Positions 54,159-63,050 of a stretch of 64,000 nucleotides of DNA are shown in pieces. Positions within the stretch are counted from its first letter, which is position 1. Each line of letters starts with the position of its first letter. The translations under genes and the position numbers were made by a program. Origin of the DNA: Proteocatella sphenisci DSM 23131 (lineage in GTDB: Bacteria; Bacillota; Clostridia; Peptostreptococcales; Filifactoraceae); contig NZ_AUID01000016.1 of the NCBI RefSeq assembly GCF_000423525.1, positions 1 through 64,000 on the forward strand, given 5' to 3'. The notes under the pieces are model-generated. The model had not been told where the DNA came from, made no database searches, and saw nothing but the letters and a program-made list of their open reading frames with translations.

Positions 54159-55328
54159 CTAAACCCCGATTTCTTCATCGGTAAGATAACAGGCCGGATC
54201 AGCAGCCCAAAAATCACCTGTACTCTGGGCTCTTGCCCTAAAATTACCATTGCACTGATTAAGCCATCTGCAGGAAGCACACCTGCCCTTTAAATGTTTT
54301 TTCCTGTCTCTTATCATCTCAAGAAACAAATTTCCAGAACCATCCCATATATCTGCAAAACTCATGTTTCTTATATTGCCAAGAGATATATCCCTCGTAA
54401 ATTGGTCTATATATACATTTCCCTCCCAGTCAACCGAGGATATCGCCATACCTGAACGATTTCCTCCATTGGTGGTTAAAAGGCTCAGTATTTTTTCAGC
54501 TCTTTTCTTGTCTTGTTTCTTCATGTATTCGTAAAGATATATACCATCGCAGTGATTATCTACGGTAAGTATCTCTGTTTCTATTCCCCGACTGTGAAAT
54601 TCCAGCGTTTTTTCTATTATAAAATCAATAGCTTTTCTAGTTTCATCATGTGTCAAATCCTCATCTGTAATATTTGAGCCTCTTCCCGAATATACAAGGT
54701 GATAAAAGCAGACTCTTTGAATTTTTTCTTTTTCAATGAGATCAAATATCGCAGGAAGTTCTTTATAGTTAGCTCTATTGAGTGTAAGTCTTAAACCGGT
54801 CTTTTGTGCTACTTCACGGCAGTTGTGAAATCCCTCCATTGCTTTTACATAAGCACCAGAAACCCCTCTGAACAAATCATTGACATCCTTTAGACCGTCA
54901 AGACTTATGCCTGCATAAGAAATCCCAAGTTTTTTTATCATTTCAGCTTTCTGTTTGTCAATTAAAGTGCCATTAGTAGATATAACCATTCGAAGTCCAA
55001 TTTTGTTCCCATATTCAAAAAGATCAAAAACATCTCTCCTCATCAGTGGCTCTCCACCAGAAAACAGAAGTGCGGGAACCTTGTATGAAACCAGAGTATC
55101 CATGAAAGCCATGGCTTCTTGAGTAGAAAGTTCTCCCGAATCATATGTATTTACAGCCTCTGCATAGCAGTGCCTGCAGTTCAGATTACAGGTACGGGTG
55201 CAGTTCCATACGACAATAGGGCCTTTATCTGTAGTTGTTCCTCTCGTGCTTATCTTGGCATCCTTATTATATCTGAGACTGTCTCCAAAATTTTGCTGAT
55301 CCAAAAGCAATTTTGAAAAACTAATCAT
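54159..55328 (-). CDS. ahbC: Radical SAM didecarboxysirohaem deacetylase AhbC
   Basis: The product has 389 residues. The N-terminal 40 residues precede [20 protein letters not shown], the AhbC radical SAM motif. A GGEP segment ([11 protein letters not shown]) follows. The C-terminal cysteines ([18 protein letters not shown] ... C) bind auxiliary clusters. AhbC removes two acetate side chains from didecarboxysirohaem to give iron-coproporphyrin III. It is the first gene of the operon, with a promoter at 55360-55388. Confidence 0.9.
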   Translation of the reverse strand: MISFSKLLLDQQNFGDSLRYNKDAKISTRGTTTDKGPIVVWNCTRTCNLNCRHCYAEAVNTYDSGELSTQEAMAFMDTLVSYKVPALLFSGGEPLMRRDVFDLFEYGNKIGLRMVISTNGTLIDKQKAEMIKKLGISYAGISLDGLKDVNDLFRGVSGAYVKAMEGFHNCREVAQKTGLRLTLNRANYKELPAIFDLIEKEKIQRVCFYHLVYSGRGSNITDEDLTHDETRKAIDFIIEKTLEFHSRGIETEILTVDNHCDGIYLYEYMKKQDKKRAEKILSLLTTNGGNRSGMAISSVDWEGNVYIDQFTRDISLGNIRNMSFADIWDGSGNLFLEMIRDRKKHLKGRCASCRWLNQCNGNFRARAQSTGDFWAADPACYLTDEEIGV

Positions 55329-55359
55329 AAGCTCCCTCCAAATCTATTATCCTGGCATC

Positions 55360-55388
55360 TATAGAATACCGGACTGTACACATGTCAA
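55360..55388 (-). promoter_or_regulatory. Promoter of the ahb operon
   Basis: On the minus strand TTGACA (55388-55383) and TCTATA (55365-55360) are 17 bases apart, about 32 bases before the ahbC start; GGAGGGAG follows as the ribosome site. Confidence 0.65.
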
Positions 55389-55405
55389 GCAGGTTTACAA
55401 AAAAG

Positions 55406-55773
55406 TCAGTTGTGAGAGTTTCTGCTCTTTTCGTGAATACTCCATGCGGAGAATGACCGTAATTGGTGTTCAGCAGATACTAAAAATTTGCTTTTCAGAT
55501 AATTACGGAAACCATCAGCCTTTGGTTCAAGCACCGCAAATGATTTTTCATCAGTTTTCTCCCGAGATGCATCTGTGCGTCCTGGTGTAAATGCCACCTT
55601 TATGCTGTGCCCCGCGTTCCTAACTGCCTATTGTATTCCTGCACATCCCCCTAAAACAATCATGTCTGCAAGTGAAACTTTTTTAAAGCCAGACTGGCTT
55701 TCTTTGAATTCAGCTTGGACTTTTTCTAAAGCAGGCACGGAATCCTGCCAGATAAGTTCTTCATCTGGTACCT
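55406..55773 (-). pseudogene. katG: Catalase-peroxidase remnant (katG)
   Basis: The minus strand reads [15 protein letters not shown], then [33 protein letters not shown], a TAG stop, [21 protein letters not shown], and [18 protein letters not shown]. These are C-terminal-domain motifs of KatG in the right order. About 50 residues are missing between VPA and LEKVQ, one in-frame stop interrupts the frame, and everything N-terminal of EVP is gone. KatG is normally about 730 residues. The fragment lies directly upstream of the haem operon. It shows that this lineage once had a haem catalase-peroxidase here. Confidence 0.9.
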
Positions 55774-55890
55774 CAACAAATACATACACATATTTATAGA
55801 TACCCGTTGACTGTTGTCAAATATCATTAACGAGTCATTATTTCGCAAAATTCCGATTTATCTGTTTTTTGTAGTGTAATATATTACAAA

Positions 55891-55928
55891 GAGCTGAACC
55901 TGTACACATAAGTGCACAAATTCAGCCC
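55891..55928 (-). terminator. Terminator of the sigma-54 operon
   Basis: GGGCTGAA and TTCAGCTC, with inner TGTGCA / TGTACA pairing, form an imperfect stem about 8 bases past the stop codon at 55936. TTTG follows, so the T run is short. Confidence 0.55.
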
Positions 55929-55935
55929 TTTCAAA

Positions 55936-56556
55936 TTACCTGATATATTTATATCTGAGTTCAATTCCTTTTCCTTCTACACTAAGATCTGCATAGGGAT
56001 TATAATCTGTATTCTTTACAACCTTGTAGAGATTATACAGCTGAGGAAGGAATTCACCCCAGTTGCCAACTTCTTCGGCGCAATGTTCTGCCCATACCAG
56101 GCCTTCCTCATGAGTTTCCTTCTTCCTTGTCCCGATTGCCGAGGATTTGCCAGTTACGCCAAAATCCGTCTTTTCCCACTGATGTATCCTGTATCCCATT
56201 GGAATCCCTGCTTCCAGGCTTTCCGGGCCAAATCCCAGGCCTGCGACCACCACACAGTGTTCATATATTATATAATCCTTTATCTCAGGAGCAATCGTAG
56301 CCAGATCCTCAAATCGTATATATAGATTCTGCCTTGTACCATCATTCCATGTCTGCGGTGCTATATGAACGGATCCAACAGGATTTCCGTGCTTTGGTGC
56401 AATAGCCCACTGCAGAGGCTCATGCTGCTCGGGATGCCAGAGTATGAATCCCTTCTCCATATTGCTCCAGAACCAGTCGATCATTCTTGGAGTTACTCCC
56501 TCGTGACTCCATTCAAGATGCGTTCCCATATTATCCTGCGTTACTTTCATTTCCAT
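55936..56556 (-). CDS. DAPG/phloretin-hydrolase-like protein
   Basis: The product has 206 residues. VTPRMIDWFWSNMEKGFILWHPEQHEPLQWA (21-51) and the later IIYEHCVVVAGLGFGPESLEAGIP match the DAPG-hydrolase (PhlG/Phy) family, which cleaves C-C bonds next to phloroglucinol rings (2,4-diacetylphloroglucinol, phloretin) with a metal. Likely ligands are H41, H45, E99, H125, H158 and E161 or E162. At 206 residues it is shorter than PhlG (about 290) and Phy (about 270). The true substrate is unknown. It is the last gene of the sigma-54-controlled operon, 56 bases after the flavoprotein gene, with GGAGGAA before the ATG. Confidence 0.8.
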   Translation of the reverse strand: MEMKVTQDNMGTHLEWSHEGVTPRMIDWFWSNMEKGFILWHPEQHEPLQWAIAPKHGNPVGSVHIAPQTWNDGTRQNLYIRFEDLATIAPEIKDYIIYEHCVVVAGLGFGPESLEAGIPMGYRIHQWEKTDFGVTGKSSAIGTRKKETHEEGLVWAEHCAEEVGNWGEFLPQLYNLYKVVKNTDYNPYADLSVEGKGIELRYKYIR

Positions 56557-56612
56557 ATCAATTCCTCCTGCTCTGTCTTATAATGCCTTATTCTGCGTCT
56601 GCGTCATGTCTG

Positions 56613-58343
56613 CTAAGGCCTGTATGTATATCTCTTTATCGGTACCGGTATTTCTGAAAGCACCATATTCCCATTGTTATTCGATATCTCAATCCACTTG
56701 AGATAGTTTTTGTCATCCCTTTCCTTGTAGTCTTCTCTAAGATGCCATCCCCTGCTTTCTTTTCTTTCGATCGAAGCTCTGAAGAACATTTCTGAGCACA
56801 GTATCGTACTTCTGCATTCATTTACAGCATTCAGTTCATGTGGATCAACTGCTCTCAATCTTGTAATATCCTCTTTTATTTCAAGAATCTTTCTGAGCGC
56901 CTCCTGCAGCCTTTCTTCACTTTTATATCCGCTGTATTCTATTGGTTGCATTACCTGCTTTATTCTCATCATATACTCTGAAGGCGAAATGCTTCCGTCA
57001 GACGTGAGAGGAGAGAATATAGTTTTTCTTATTTGCTCTATATCTTTTTCATCTATGCTTCCAAGGTCTGATCCCTTTGCATATTCCGAAGCTGAGGCTG
57101 CTGCCACTGTCGCCGTAAATACAGCATGCATAAGCCCAGAGCCTCTGTTTCTGCCAGGCGGAGTAGGAACCGCTCCTGACCACGAGCTTCCATTTGCGCA
57201 GATATCACCTGCTGCATAAAGCCCTTCTATGCTTGTTGCCATTTCATGGTCTGCATACAGAGGACTGCATTCACCTATAAGTCCGGGAACGGTCTCCTTG
57301 AGCGGATTATCATCCATGTAGCTTTCAAGGCGGTTCTTATAGTACAGCCTGTTCCAGAACTTCTGAGCTACCGGTCTATAGAACGGAGGATCGGCATCTC
57401 CGCCATAGCAGCAGAGATTTCTGCCTATAAAGGATCCTGGGAATCCATTCTTTGATGTATCCTCATATATAGGTCCTTTGCCCGCCTTTACATCCATGTA
57501 CATAAGCACTGACTGCATGCCTCCAAGATCAACTCCACCCACAACAGTCTTGAGGCTTTCATCCATGTCAGCTCTTTCTGTACACAGTTCTCCATCTGCA
57601 TTTACCAGAACATCCTCAGCTCCATATGCTACAGTCCTGCTCGAGAGCGTCATCATGTTAACAAAGCTTCCAAATTCTGCATTTCGCATTCTTGCTCCCG
57701 CTCTGTATGCTGCAGCTATTCCATCACCTTTTCCGCTGCTCCACATATTCATTACACTGAAATTCTGATCTCCCGATGCAAGGATTACCGACTTTGCCCT
57801 GAATATAATAAGTTCTCCGCTTATAAGGTCTATGCCTGCAGCTCCAGCGATTCGATTGCTGTCCTTAAGCAGCTCCATCACTGAAATCTTGCTGCAGGAT
57901 TCTACTCCGAGTTTTTTGGCATGCTTTGCCATATGTATCATCATGTCCAGATCCAGAATGCACATTTTCCATGGAATTACTGGATGCGAATTCTGAGCAT
58001 GCTCCATGTCCACCGTAAATCTTACTCCCCATGATTCCCATCTTCTTATTGTCTTTACAGTAGAATTGGCATATTTTCTGAGCATATCCTGATCATTCAG
58101 ATAATCTCCAAGATTTCTGCTGTGATACTCTACATACTTTTCTTCTTCGCCTTCCGGAATAAAAGCCACATGCCCTCCGCCTTTGTTTGCCTTGCCTGCA
58201 TATCCCGCAAAAGCCTTATCAACTGTCATTACCTTGAGATCAGGGTTTTCTTCCTTAACAGATATCGCTGCTGAAAGCCCGGCAATACCATGTCCTATTA
58301 CAAGAACGTCCGCTTCCAGAACCTTTCCATAATTTCCCAACAT
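56613..58343 (-). CDS. AprA/FrdA-like FAD-dependent oxidoreductase
   Basis: The product has 576 residues. The N-terminus has the dinucleotide-binding motif VIGHGIAGLSAAISV. Further flavoprotein landmarks are KGGGHVAFIPEG, SVILASGDQNF, EGLYAAGDICANGSSWSG and a C-terminal helical domain ending with ESRGWHLREDY, the family pattern of fumarate reductase and adenylylsulfate reductase alpha subunits. FrdA-type catalytic residues cannot be confirmed by eye, so fumarate or APS is not implied. The partner is the 4Fe-4S protein 14 bases upstream, giving an AprBA-like pair. It may reduce an unsaturated or oxidised aromatic-derived substrate. Confidence 0.85.
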   Translation of the reverse strand: MLGNYGKVLEADVLVIGHGIAGLSAAISVKEENPDLKVMTVDKAFAGYAGKANKGGGHVAFIPEGEEEKYVEYHSRNLGDYLNDQDMLRKYANSTVKTIRRWESWGVRFTVDMEHAQNSHPVIPWKMCILDLDMMIHMAKHAKKLGVESCSKISVMELLKDSNRIAGAAGIDLISGELIIFRAKSVILASGDQNFSVMNMWSSGKGDGIAAAYRAGARMRNAEFGSFVNMMTLSSRTVAYGAEDVLVNADGELCTERADMDESLKTVVGGVDLGGMQSVLMYMDVKAGKGPIYEDTSKNGFPGSFIGRNLCCYGGDADPPFYRPVAQKFWNRLYYKNRLESYMDDNPLKETVPGLIGECSPLYADHEMATSIEGLYAAGDICANGSSWSGAVPTPPGRNRGSGLMHAVFTATVAAASASEYAKGSDLGSIDEKDIEQIRKTIFSPLTSDGSISPSEYMMRIKQVMQPIEYSGYKSEERLQEALRKILEIKEDITRLRAVDPHELNAVNECRSTILCSEMFFRASIERKESRGWHLREDYKERDDKNYLKWIEISNNNGNMVLSEIPVPIKRYTYRP

Positions 58344-58357
58344 TTCAAGCTCCTTTC

Positions 58358-58591
58358 CTACCTTATCCCAGAAATATACGCATCTGGAAATGGCTTATCA
58401 TAATCAATCTTGATATTAACCGCCCCTGAAGGACATGATATCTCACAGTAATTGCATTCAACACAGTCCTGTGGATATGCGAAAAATGGCCTGTCAGTCT
58501 TCTCATCCCACCTGATCACATCAAGCCAGCATGCCTTGTAACAAATCTTGCAGCCTGTACATTTACTTTCATCCAGAATAAATGAATTCAT
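58358..58591 (-). CDS. AprB-like 4Fe-4S ferredoxin subunit
   Basis: The product has 77 residues. Two cysteine motifs are C-x2-C-x2-C-x3-C (CTGCKICYKAC) and C-x2-C-x2-C-x3-C (CVECNYCEISC), so it binds two [4Fe-4S] clusters. It is the electron-transfer partner of the flavoprotein next to it, as AprB is for AprA. It is the first gene of the operon, 70 bases downstream of the sigma-54 promoter. Confidence 0.9.
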   Translation of the reverse strand: MNSFILDESKCTGCKICYKACWLDVIRWDEKTDRPFFAYPQDCVECNYCEISCPSGAVNIKIDYDKPFPDAYISGIR

Positions 58592-58656
58592 ATTGCTCTC
58601 CTTTCGAAATGAATATTACATAATAATCAAGTGATATTTTATTATCATGTATTTAT

Positions 58657-58678
58657 TAAAGCAATTATGATGCCAACT
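58657..58678 (-). promoter_or_regulatory. Sigma-54 (-24/-12) promoter
   Basis: On the minus strand TTGGCATCATAATTGCTTT gives GG (58674-58673) and GC (58662-58661) with exactly 10 bases between, which is the invariant spacing for RpoN promoters. The flanks TTGGCA and TTGC match the consensus closely. The start codon of the ferredoxin gene is about 70 bases downstream. Confidence 0.85.
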
Positions 58679-58783
58679 AAATGTGTGGTCTATTTTACAG
58701 GTTGAAAATGCTGCAAAATAAGCGATTCAGATTCAGGAAATCCTTATTCACATGAACCGCATTCAGATTAATCTAAATATCAC

Positions 58784-58799
58784 GATGCACAGATGCATC
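58784..58799. promoter_or_regulatory. Upstream activator site 1
   Basis: GATGCA-CAGA-TGCATC, a perfect inverted repeat with 4-base spacer, about 120 bases upstream of the sigma-54 promoter. Confidence 0.75.
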
Positions 58800-58816
58800 A
58801 TTATCTAATTGAAAAT

Positions 58817-58847
58817 AAAAAAAACACATGTAACAATCACATGTGCT
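58817..58847 (-). terminator. Terminator of the sigma-54 activator gene
   Basis: CACATGT and ACATGTG form a perfect stem with a 7-base loop (58825-58845), followed on the minus strand by a run of eight T. It lies about 50 bases past the activator stop, between the activator sites. Confidence 0.92.
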
Positions 58848-58858
58848 TCTCCTCAATC

Positions 58859-58897
58859 GATGTAAAAACGCATCGAGTTTAGATGCATATTTGCATC
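58859..58897. promoter_or_regulatory. Upstream activator sites 2 and 3
   Basis: GATGCA-TATT-TGCATC (58882-58897) has the same arms and spacer as site 1. GATGTA-AAAA-CGCATC (58859-58874) is a one-mismatch-per-arm version. Their centres are 23 bases apart, about two helical turns. Site 3 overlaps the stop codon of the activator gene. Confidence 0.7.
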
Positions 58898-60392
58898 ACC
58901 ATTCCTCTATTCCAAGAGCCTTTGCTTTCCTTACAACAGTAGACTGATTTATTCCAAGCTCTCTGGCCGCTCCATATGTGTTTCCATGAATGCTGAGTGC
59001 CTTTGCAATCATCTCTTTTTCGAGCTTATCTACTGCAGCCCTGAGCGTTGAGCTGCAAGAATCATCAACTTTTTTTCTGTCTGTACTTTTTCCTAAAATC
59101 CGCTCAATGTCGCTTTGCATGATTATATTCCCAGTGCCTATTATCATGAGCCTTTCTATTATGTTCTCAAGCTCTCTTACATTTCCCGGCCAGTCATACT
59201 CCATCATCGAGTCAACCGCGTATCTGTCAATAAATTTGCTCTTTGAGTGCTTTTTATTGAATCTGTCCGCAAAAAAATCCACAAGTACCGATATATCCTC
59301 TTTTCTTTCTCTCAGAGGAGGTATAACCAGAGGTATGACATTCAATCTGTAATAAAGATCTTCCCTGAATTTCCCGGTTTTTATCAGCTGCTTCAGGTCC
59401 TGATTTGTAGCCGCTATTATCCTCACATCAATCTTTCTGGTTTTTTCTCCGCCTACTCTTCTCAGTTCCTTTTCCTGGATTACTCTGAGAAGCTTTGACT
59501 GAAGATGCATAGGCAGCTCCCCTATCTCGTCGAGAAGAAGTGTACCATTGTCTGCAATTTCAAAAAGTCCAAGCTTTTCCTTATTCTGAGCTCCTGTAAA
59601 TGCCCCCTTTTCATAACCAAATAGCTCAGATTCAAGGAGCGTTTCCGGAATCGCAGAGCAGTTTATCTTTACATATGCATTATTTTTCCTGTTACTGTTC
59701 TTATATAACTCTCTTGCGACAATTTCTTTTCCAACCCCGGTTTCTCCGGTAATAAGGACCGTGGCATCGGCGTCTGCGATGCTGTATACGGTTTCCCTTA
59801 TCTCCGCAACCTGTCTACTCTTTCCAATCAGATCAGTTTTAAGCTCATTCTTCCTGTGGTATTTCAGCTCGTTAATGAATCGCTTCTTTTCATTCTCCGC
59901 TTCTGAGAGCTTTTTCTTCATGTCATATAAATCCGTAAGATCTCTTATAATTGTATATACTTTCTTTATTTCACCGCCTTCATCAAATACAGGTATCCCT
60001 GTCATCAAAACGATTTTGTCAGTATCCTGAAGTGTGGTTATTACAGAAATCTTCGTTTTCTTCTTAAGCGTAAGTATGGAAACCGGATATGGATTGTCAA
60101 CATCATAACCATTTCCGCTTTTTACTATCATCTCTGCATATGAAGGCATTGATTCGTTTTCGAGTACGACAAAAACATCACTGTCTGCAGGAACGTAATG
60201 GTTTTTCCAGACATCTTCCATATTCTTTCCTAATATATTTTCTTCCTTTATCCCGCTAAGCTCTGAGTAGATCTTGTTTATTGCCGTTACTGTTCCTTCC
60301 CTGTCTATAACGTATACGCCATCCGATATTGCATCGGCAATTAAAAACATCGATTCATCAGAATTATCCTTCATGCCTGCCTTCTTATACAT
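58896..60392 (-). CDS. PAS-AAA+ sigma-54-dependent activator, TyrR-type HTH
   Basis: The product has 498 residues. A PAS domain (about 13-130) lies before a coiled coil (140-180). The AAA+ domain (about 185-415) has Walker A GETGVGKE, the sigma-54 contact GAFTGA, Walker B TLLLDEIGEL and the second region of homology. The C-terminal helix-turn-helix (STVVRKAKALG) is of the TyrR/PrpR kind. It is not a two-component regulator, since no receiver domain is present. PAS may bind the inducing small molecule. It precedes the operon it probably controls, and GATGCA sites lie between. Confidence 0.95.
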   Translation of the reverse strand: MYKKAGMKDNSDESMFLIADAISDGVYVIDREGTVTAINKIYSELSGIKEENILGKNMEDVWKNHYVPADSDVFVVLENESMPSYAEMIVKSGNGYDVDNPYPVSILTLKKKTKISVITTLQDTDKIVLMTGIPVFDEGGEIKKVYTIIRDLTDLYDMKKKLSEAENEKKRFINELKYHRKNELKTDLIGKSRQVAEIRETVYSIADADATVLITGETGVGKEIVARELYKNSNRKNNAYVKINCSAIPETLLESELFGYEKGAFTGAQNKEKLGLFEIADNGTLLLDEIGELPMHLQSKLLRVIQEKELRRVGGEKTRKIDVRIIAATNQDLKQLIKTGKFREDLYYRLNVIPLVIPPLRERKEDISVLVDFFADRFNKKHSKSKFIDRYAVDSMMEYDWPGNVRELENIIERLMIIGTGNIIMQSDIERILGKSTDRKKVDDSCSSTLRAAVDKLEKEMIAKALSIHGNTYGAARELGINQSTVVRKAKALGIEEW

Positions 60393-60462
60393 GATACCTC
60401 CATATTTCAGTTTCAGCTAGTTTTCTGTATTATGTTCACGCTGTTGCGTCCTTCATATAATG

Positions 60463-63000
60463 TCAGTTCCTCTTTCTCAAGAATATTTCTACTTTTCCGG
60501 CCGTTTCAGGCCTTGCATAATAATATCCCTGTATATGATCGCATCCCATATCTCTAAGGATATTCATCTGTTTCTCAGTTTCAACCCCTTCACATATTAC
60601 CTTAAGATCCAGGATGTGCGCAAGCTCAATTATTGTCTTTATGATTTCACTGTGCAATAAGGTATCCAGGGATTTTCCCAGGAAGGACTTGTCAATCTTA
60701 AGCGTGTCTATAGGCAGTAAAGTCAGGTAGTTCAGGGATGCATAGCCTGTACCAAAATCATCAAGGGCGATGCTTATACCAAGATTTCGAAGTTTTGACA
60801 GTACATCTGTATTTTGATTAGAATGGTCAAGAAAGACATTTTCTGTTATTTCAAGCTCAAGAAACTCATAAGGAAATCCTGTTTCGTTGATTATCTTGCA
60901 TACATTATCATAAAATTCATCATTCTTGAGCTGATTTACAGATATGTTCACTGAAAGCTTTCCAATATCAAATCCACTGTCTATCCATTTTTTCCCCTGA
61001 ATGCATGCATTTCTCAGTATGAGTTTTCCAAGCGGAACAATAAGTCCCGTGTATTCAGCAACATGAATGAACTCAAATGGCGAAATGCTCCCAAGCTCAG
61101 TGCAGTAAAGCCTTGCAAGCGCTTCCATTCCTCTTATTTCATTGCTTCTGAGGTCTTGCTGTAACTGATAGTTAATTTCAAAAACATCATCCATGAGCTT
61201 CTCTCTCAGACAATCCTCTATTTTAGATCTCCTGAGTATCTCTTCGTGCATGCGTGAGTCATAAACAGAATAAGCATTCTTTCCATTATATTTAGCCCTG
61301 TTGAGTGCTATATCAACATTTCTCATCACATCATATGGATTCGAGTATAAATCCATACCATAAACGATACCTATGCTTACTGATATATATACTGAATTGT
61401 CGGAGATGACAAAAGGCTCATTGAAATCTCTGAGCATTTTACTGCATAAGCTTTCTGCTTCTTCAACAGTCGATTTTTCTCTTATAAGTATTAGAAATTC
61501 ATCTCCACCAAATCTTGCAGCCAGATTATTTTCTCCAATCAGCTTCAGGAGTCTTTTTGAAGCTTCTATAAGCAAAAGATCACAGAATTCAAGCCCCAGC
61601 AGATCATTATGAGTCTTGAAATTGTCAAGGTCAATCATGAGAACATAATAAGAAGATTTTTCATTGTCTGCCTTTTCAATCAGCTCTTCAAGCGTCATCA
61701 TAAAACTGATTTTATTTGGCATTCCTGTGAGCGAATCAAAATAAGCAAGATATTCGATATCTGCCTCTTTTTTCTTCTGCTCTTCGATATCTGATACTGC
61801 TCCTGCAAGCCTTACAGGATTTCCTTTCTTGTCCAAATAAACCTTCCCTTTATTTTGAACCCATGTATACTCATCGTGCCTGTTCTTTATTCTGTACTGA
61901 ATCTGAAATTCATCATTTTTTCCGTTGAGGCAGTCGTCAAACAGACTTGTTACATCTTCGTAGTCATCTTCATGTATGGCATTTCTCTGAAAAAGTGTGG
62001 AGACCCCCTTTCCATCTAACATGTTTCCTGTTATGATTAGCCATTTGTCAGATGTTATTATATCTCCCGTGACTGCATTGTATTCCCACAAAGCATCATT
62101 TGCACTGTCAAGAGCAAGCGTATAGCTCTGCCTCAGCTTCTCAATCTCATTATTGAGCTTTGACAGCCTTTCTATATTTCGATCTTTTCTGTAGATTCTC
62201 ATCTGCAGATAAAGGAGCGACATCATGAGCCCAAATACAAGGATAGTTATATAGAAAAGGAGCAGCGAGCTTTTTTCAAGAGAGGATGATTTGTCTGAAA
62301 TCCTTATTGTCCAGTGATTATCCAGGACAGGAATATCCGACTCATAAGTATATTCATCCTTGCCGGAATAATTGCTCCATATGAGTTCATTTTTTTTATC
62401 GTATAGCCTCACAAGACCTGATTCAGGTAAAATGTCCTCTATAGTCTTCTCAAGATAATTATCAAGATCGTATACAACTACAAAAAAACCCTCAAATTCA
62501 TCATCTCTGTATACAGGCGTACGAAGGACGAGTCCCAGCAGATTCTCTGTTCCCTTCAGTATAAAGGGATCATTTGCTGTGGCCGCCCTGTCCTTAATTG
62601 CCTTCTGCACGGCTTCTTCAACTTCCGGACGTCCAGTAAGCTTTGCTCTAAGTGTATAATTGAAATCATCAGGATACACCAGATCGGTTGCCGTGTCCTT
62701 ATCTTTATGCTGTATATAGAGTATTTGCGGATACTCTTTCATATACTTTTCGGCCAGCATTTCGAACTTCTCCTCACTCATCTCATTGTCAATTTCATAA
62801 TTATAGGAAAGTGAGGTAAAGACACTCTTCATTGATACCAGATTCTGCTGAACTGAATAAGACACAGTCTGACCCAGCTTCGCCACATCATAATCGTTCT
62901 CTGTCCTCTGATGATTGAATATAGTGAATATAAGCATAGCAAAAACAAAGATCATAATTACCATCTGTAAAGCAATATAGCGCGAGTATCGGCTCCTCAT
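60463..63000 (-). CDS. Membrane GGDEF-EAL cyclic-di-GMP enzyme
   Basis: The product has 845 residues. Helix 1 (about 10-28) leads to an extracellular Cache-like sensor (30-245) and helix 2 (about 250-270). A PAS domain follows (290-415), then GGDEF (about 425-580, with intact GGDEF in RFGGDEFLIL) and EAL (about 595-845, with EALARL, LEITENVFLDH and DDFGTGYASL). Both active-site sets look intact, so it may make or break cyclic-di-GMP; net activity is unknown. It stands alone next to the sigma-54 activator gene. Confidence 0.93.
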   Translation of the reverse strand: MRSRYSRYIALQMVIMIFVFAMLIFTIFNHQRTENDYDVAKLGQTVSYSVQQNLVSMKSVFTSLSYNYEIDNEMSEEKFEMLAEKYMKEYPQILYIQHKDKDTATDLVYPDDFNYTLRAKLTGRPEVEEAVQKAIKDRAATANDPFILKGTENLLGLVLRTPVYRDDEFEGFFVVVYDLDNYLEKTIEDILPESGLVRLYDKKNELIWSNYSGKDEYTYESDIPVLDNHWTIRISDKSSSLEKSSLLLFYITILVFGLMMSLLYLQMRIYRKDRNIERLSKLNNEIEKLRQSYTLALDSANDALWEYNAVTGDIITSDKWLIITGNMLDGKGVSTLFQRNAIHEDDYEDVTSLFDDCLNGKNDEFQIQYRIKNRHDEYTWVQNKGKVYLDKKGNPVRLAGAVSDIEEQKKKEADIEYLAYFDSLTGMPNKISFMMTLEELIEKADNEKSSYYVLMIDLDNFKTHNDLLGLEFCDLLLIEASKRLLKLIGENNLAARFGGDEFLILIREKSTVEEAESLCSKMLRDFNEPFVISDNSVYISVSIGIVYGMDLYSNPYDVMRNVDIALNRAKYNGKNAYSVYDSRMHEEILRRSKIEDCLREKLMDDVFEINYQLQQDLRSNEIRGMEALARLYCTELGSISPFEFIHVAEYTGLIVPLGKLILRNACIQGKKWIDSGFDIGKLSVNISVNQLKNDEFYDNVCKIINETGFPYEFLELEITENVFLDHSNQNTDVLSKLRNLGISIALDDFGTGYASLNYLTLLPIDTLKIDKSFLGKSLDTLLHSEIIKTIIELAHILDLKVICEGVETEKQMNILRDMGCDHIQGYYYARPETAGKVEIFLRKRN

Positions 63001-63050
63001 GATATTCTCCTGTTGGTTCTGGGGTATAAGTTCATGTGATTATAATATCA

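Larger units (their letters stand above)
58592..58895. other. 304-bp regulatory region of the sigma-54 operon
   Basis: This gene-free stretch holds the sigma-54 promoter (58661-58674), one upstream activator site (58784-58799), the terminator of the activator gene (58817-58847) and a second pair of activator sites at its right end. No open frame of note is seen. Confidence 0.85.

Noticed and set aside
56613-58591. Dissimilatory APS reductase (AprAB) for sulfate respiration
   Set aside because: The pair resembles AprAB only in layout; no sat, dsr or qmo genes are near, and the partner gene is a C-C-hydrolase relative.
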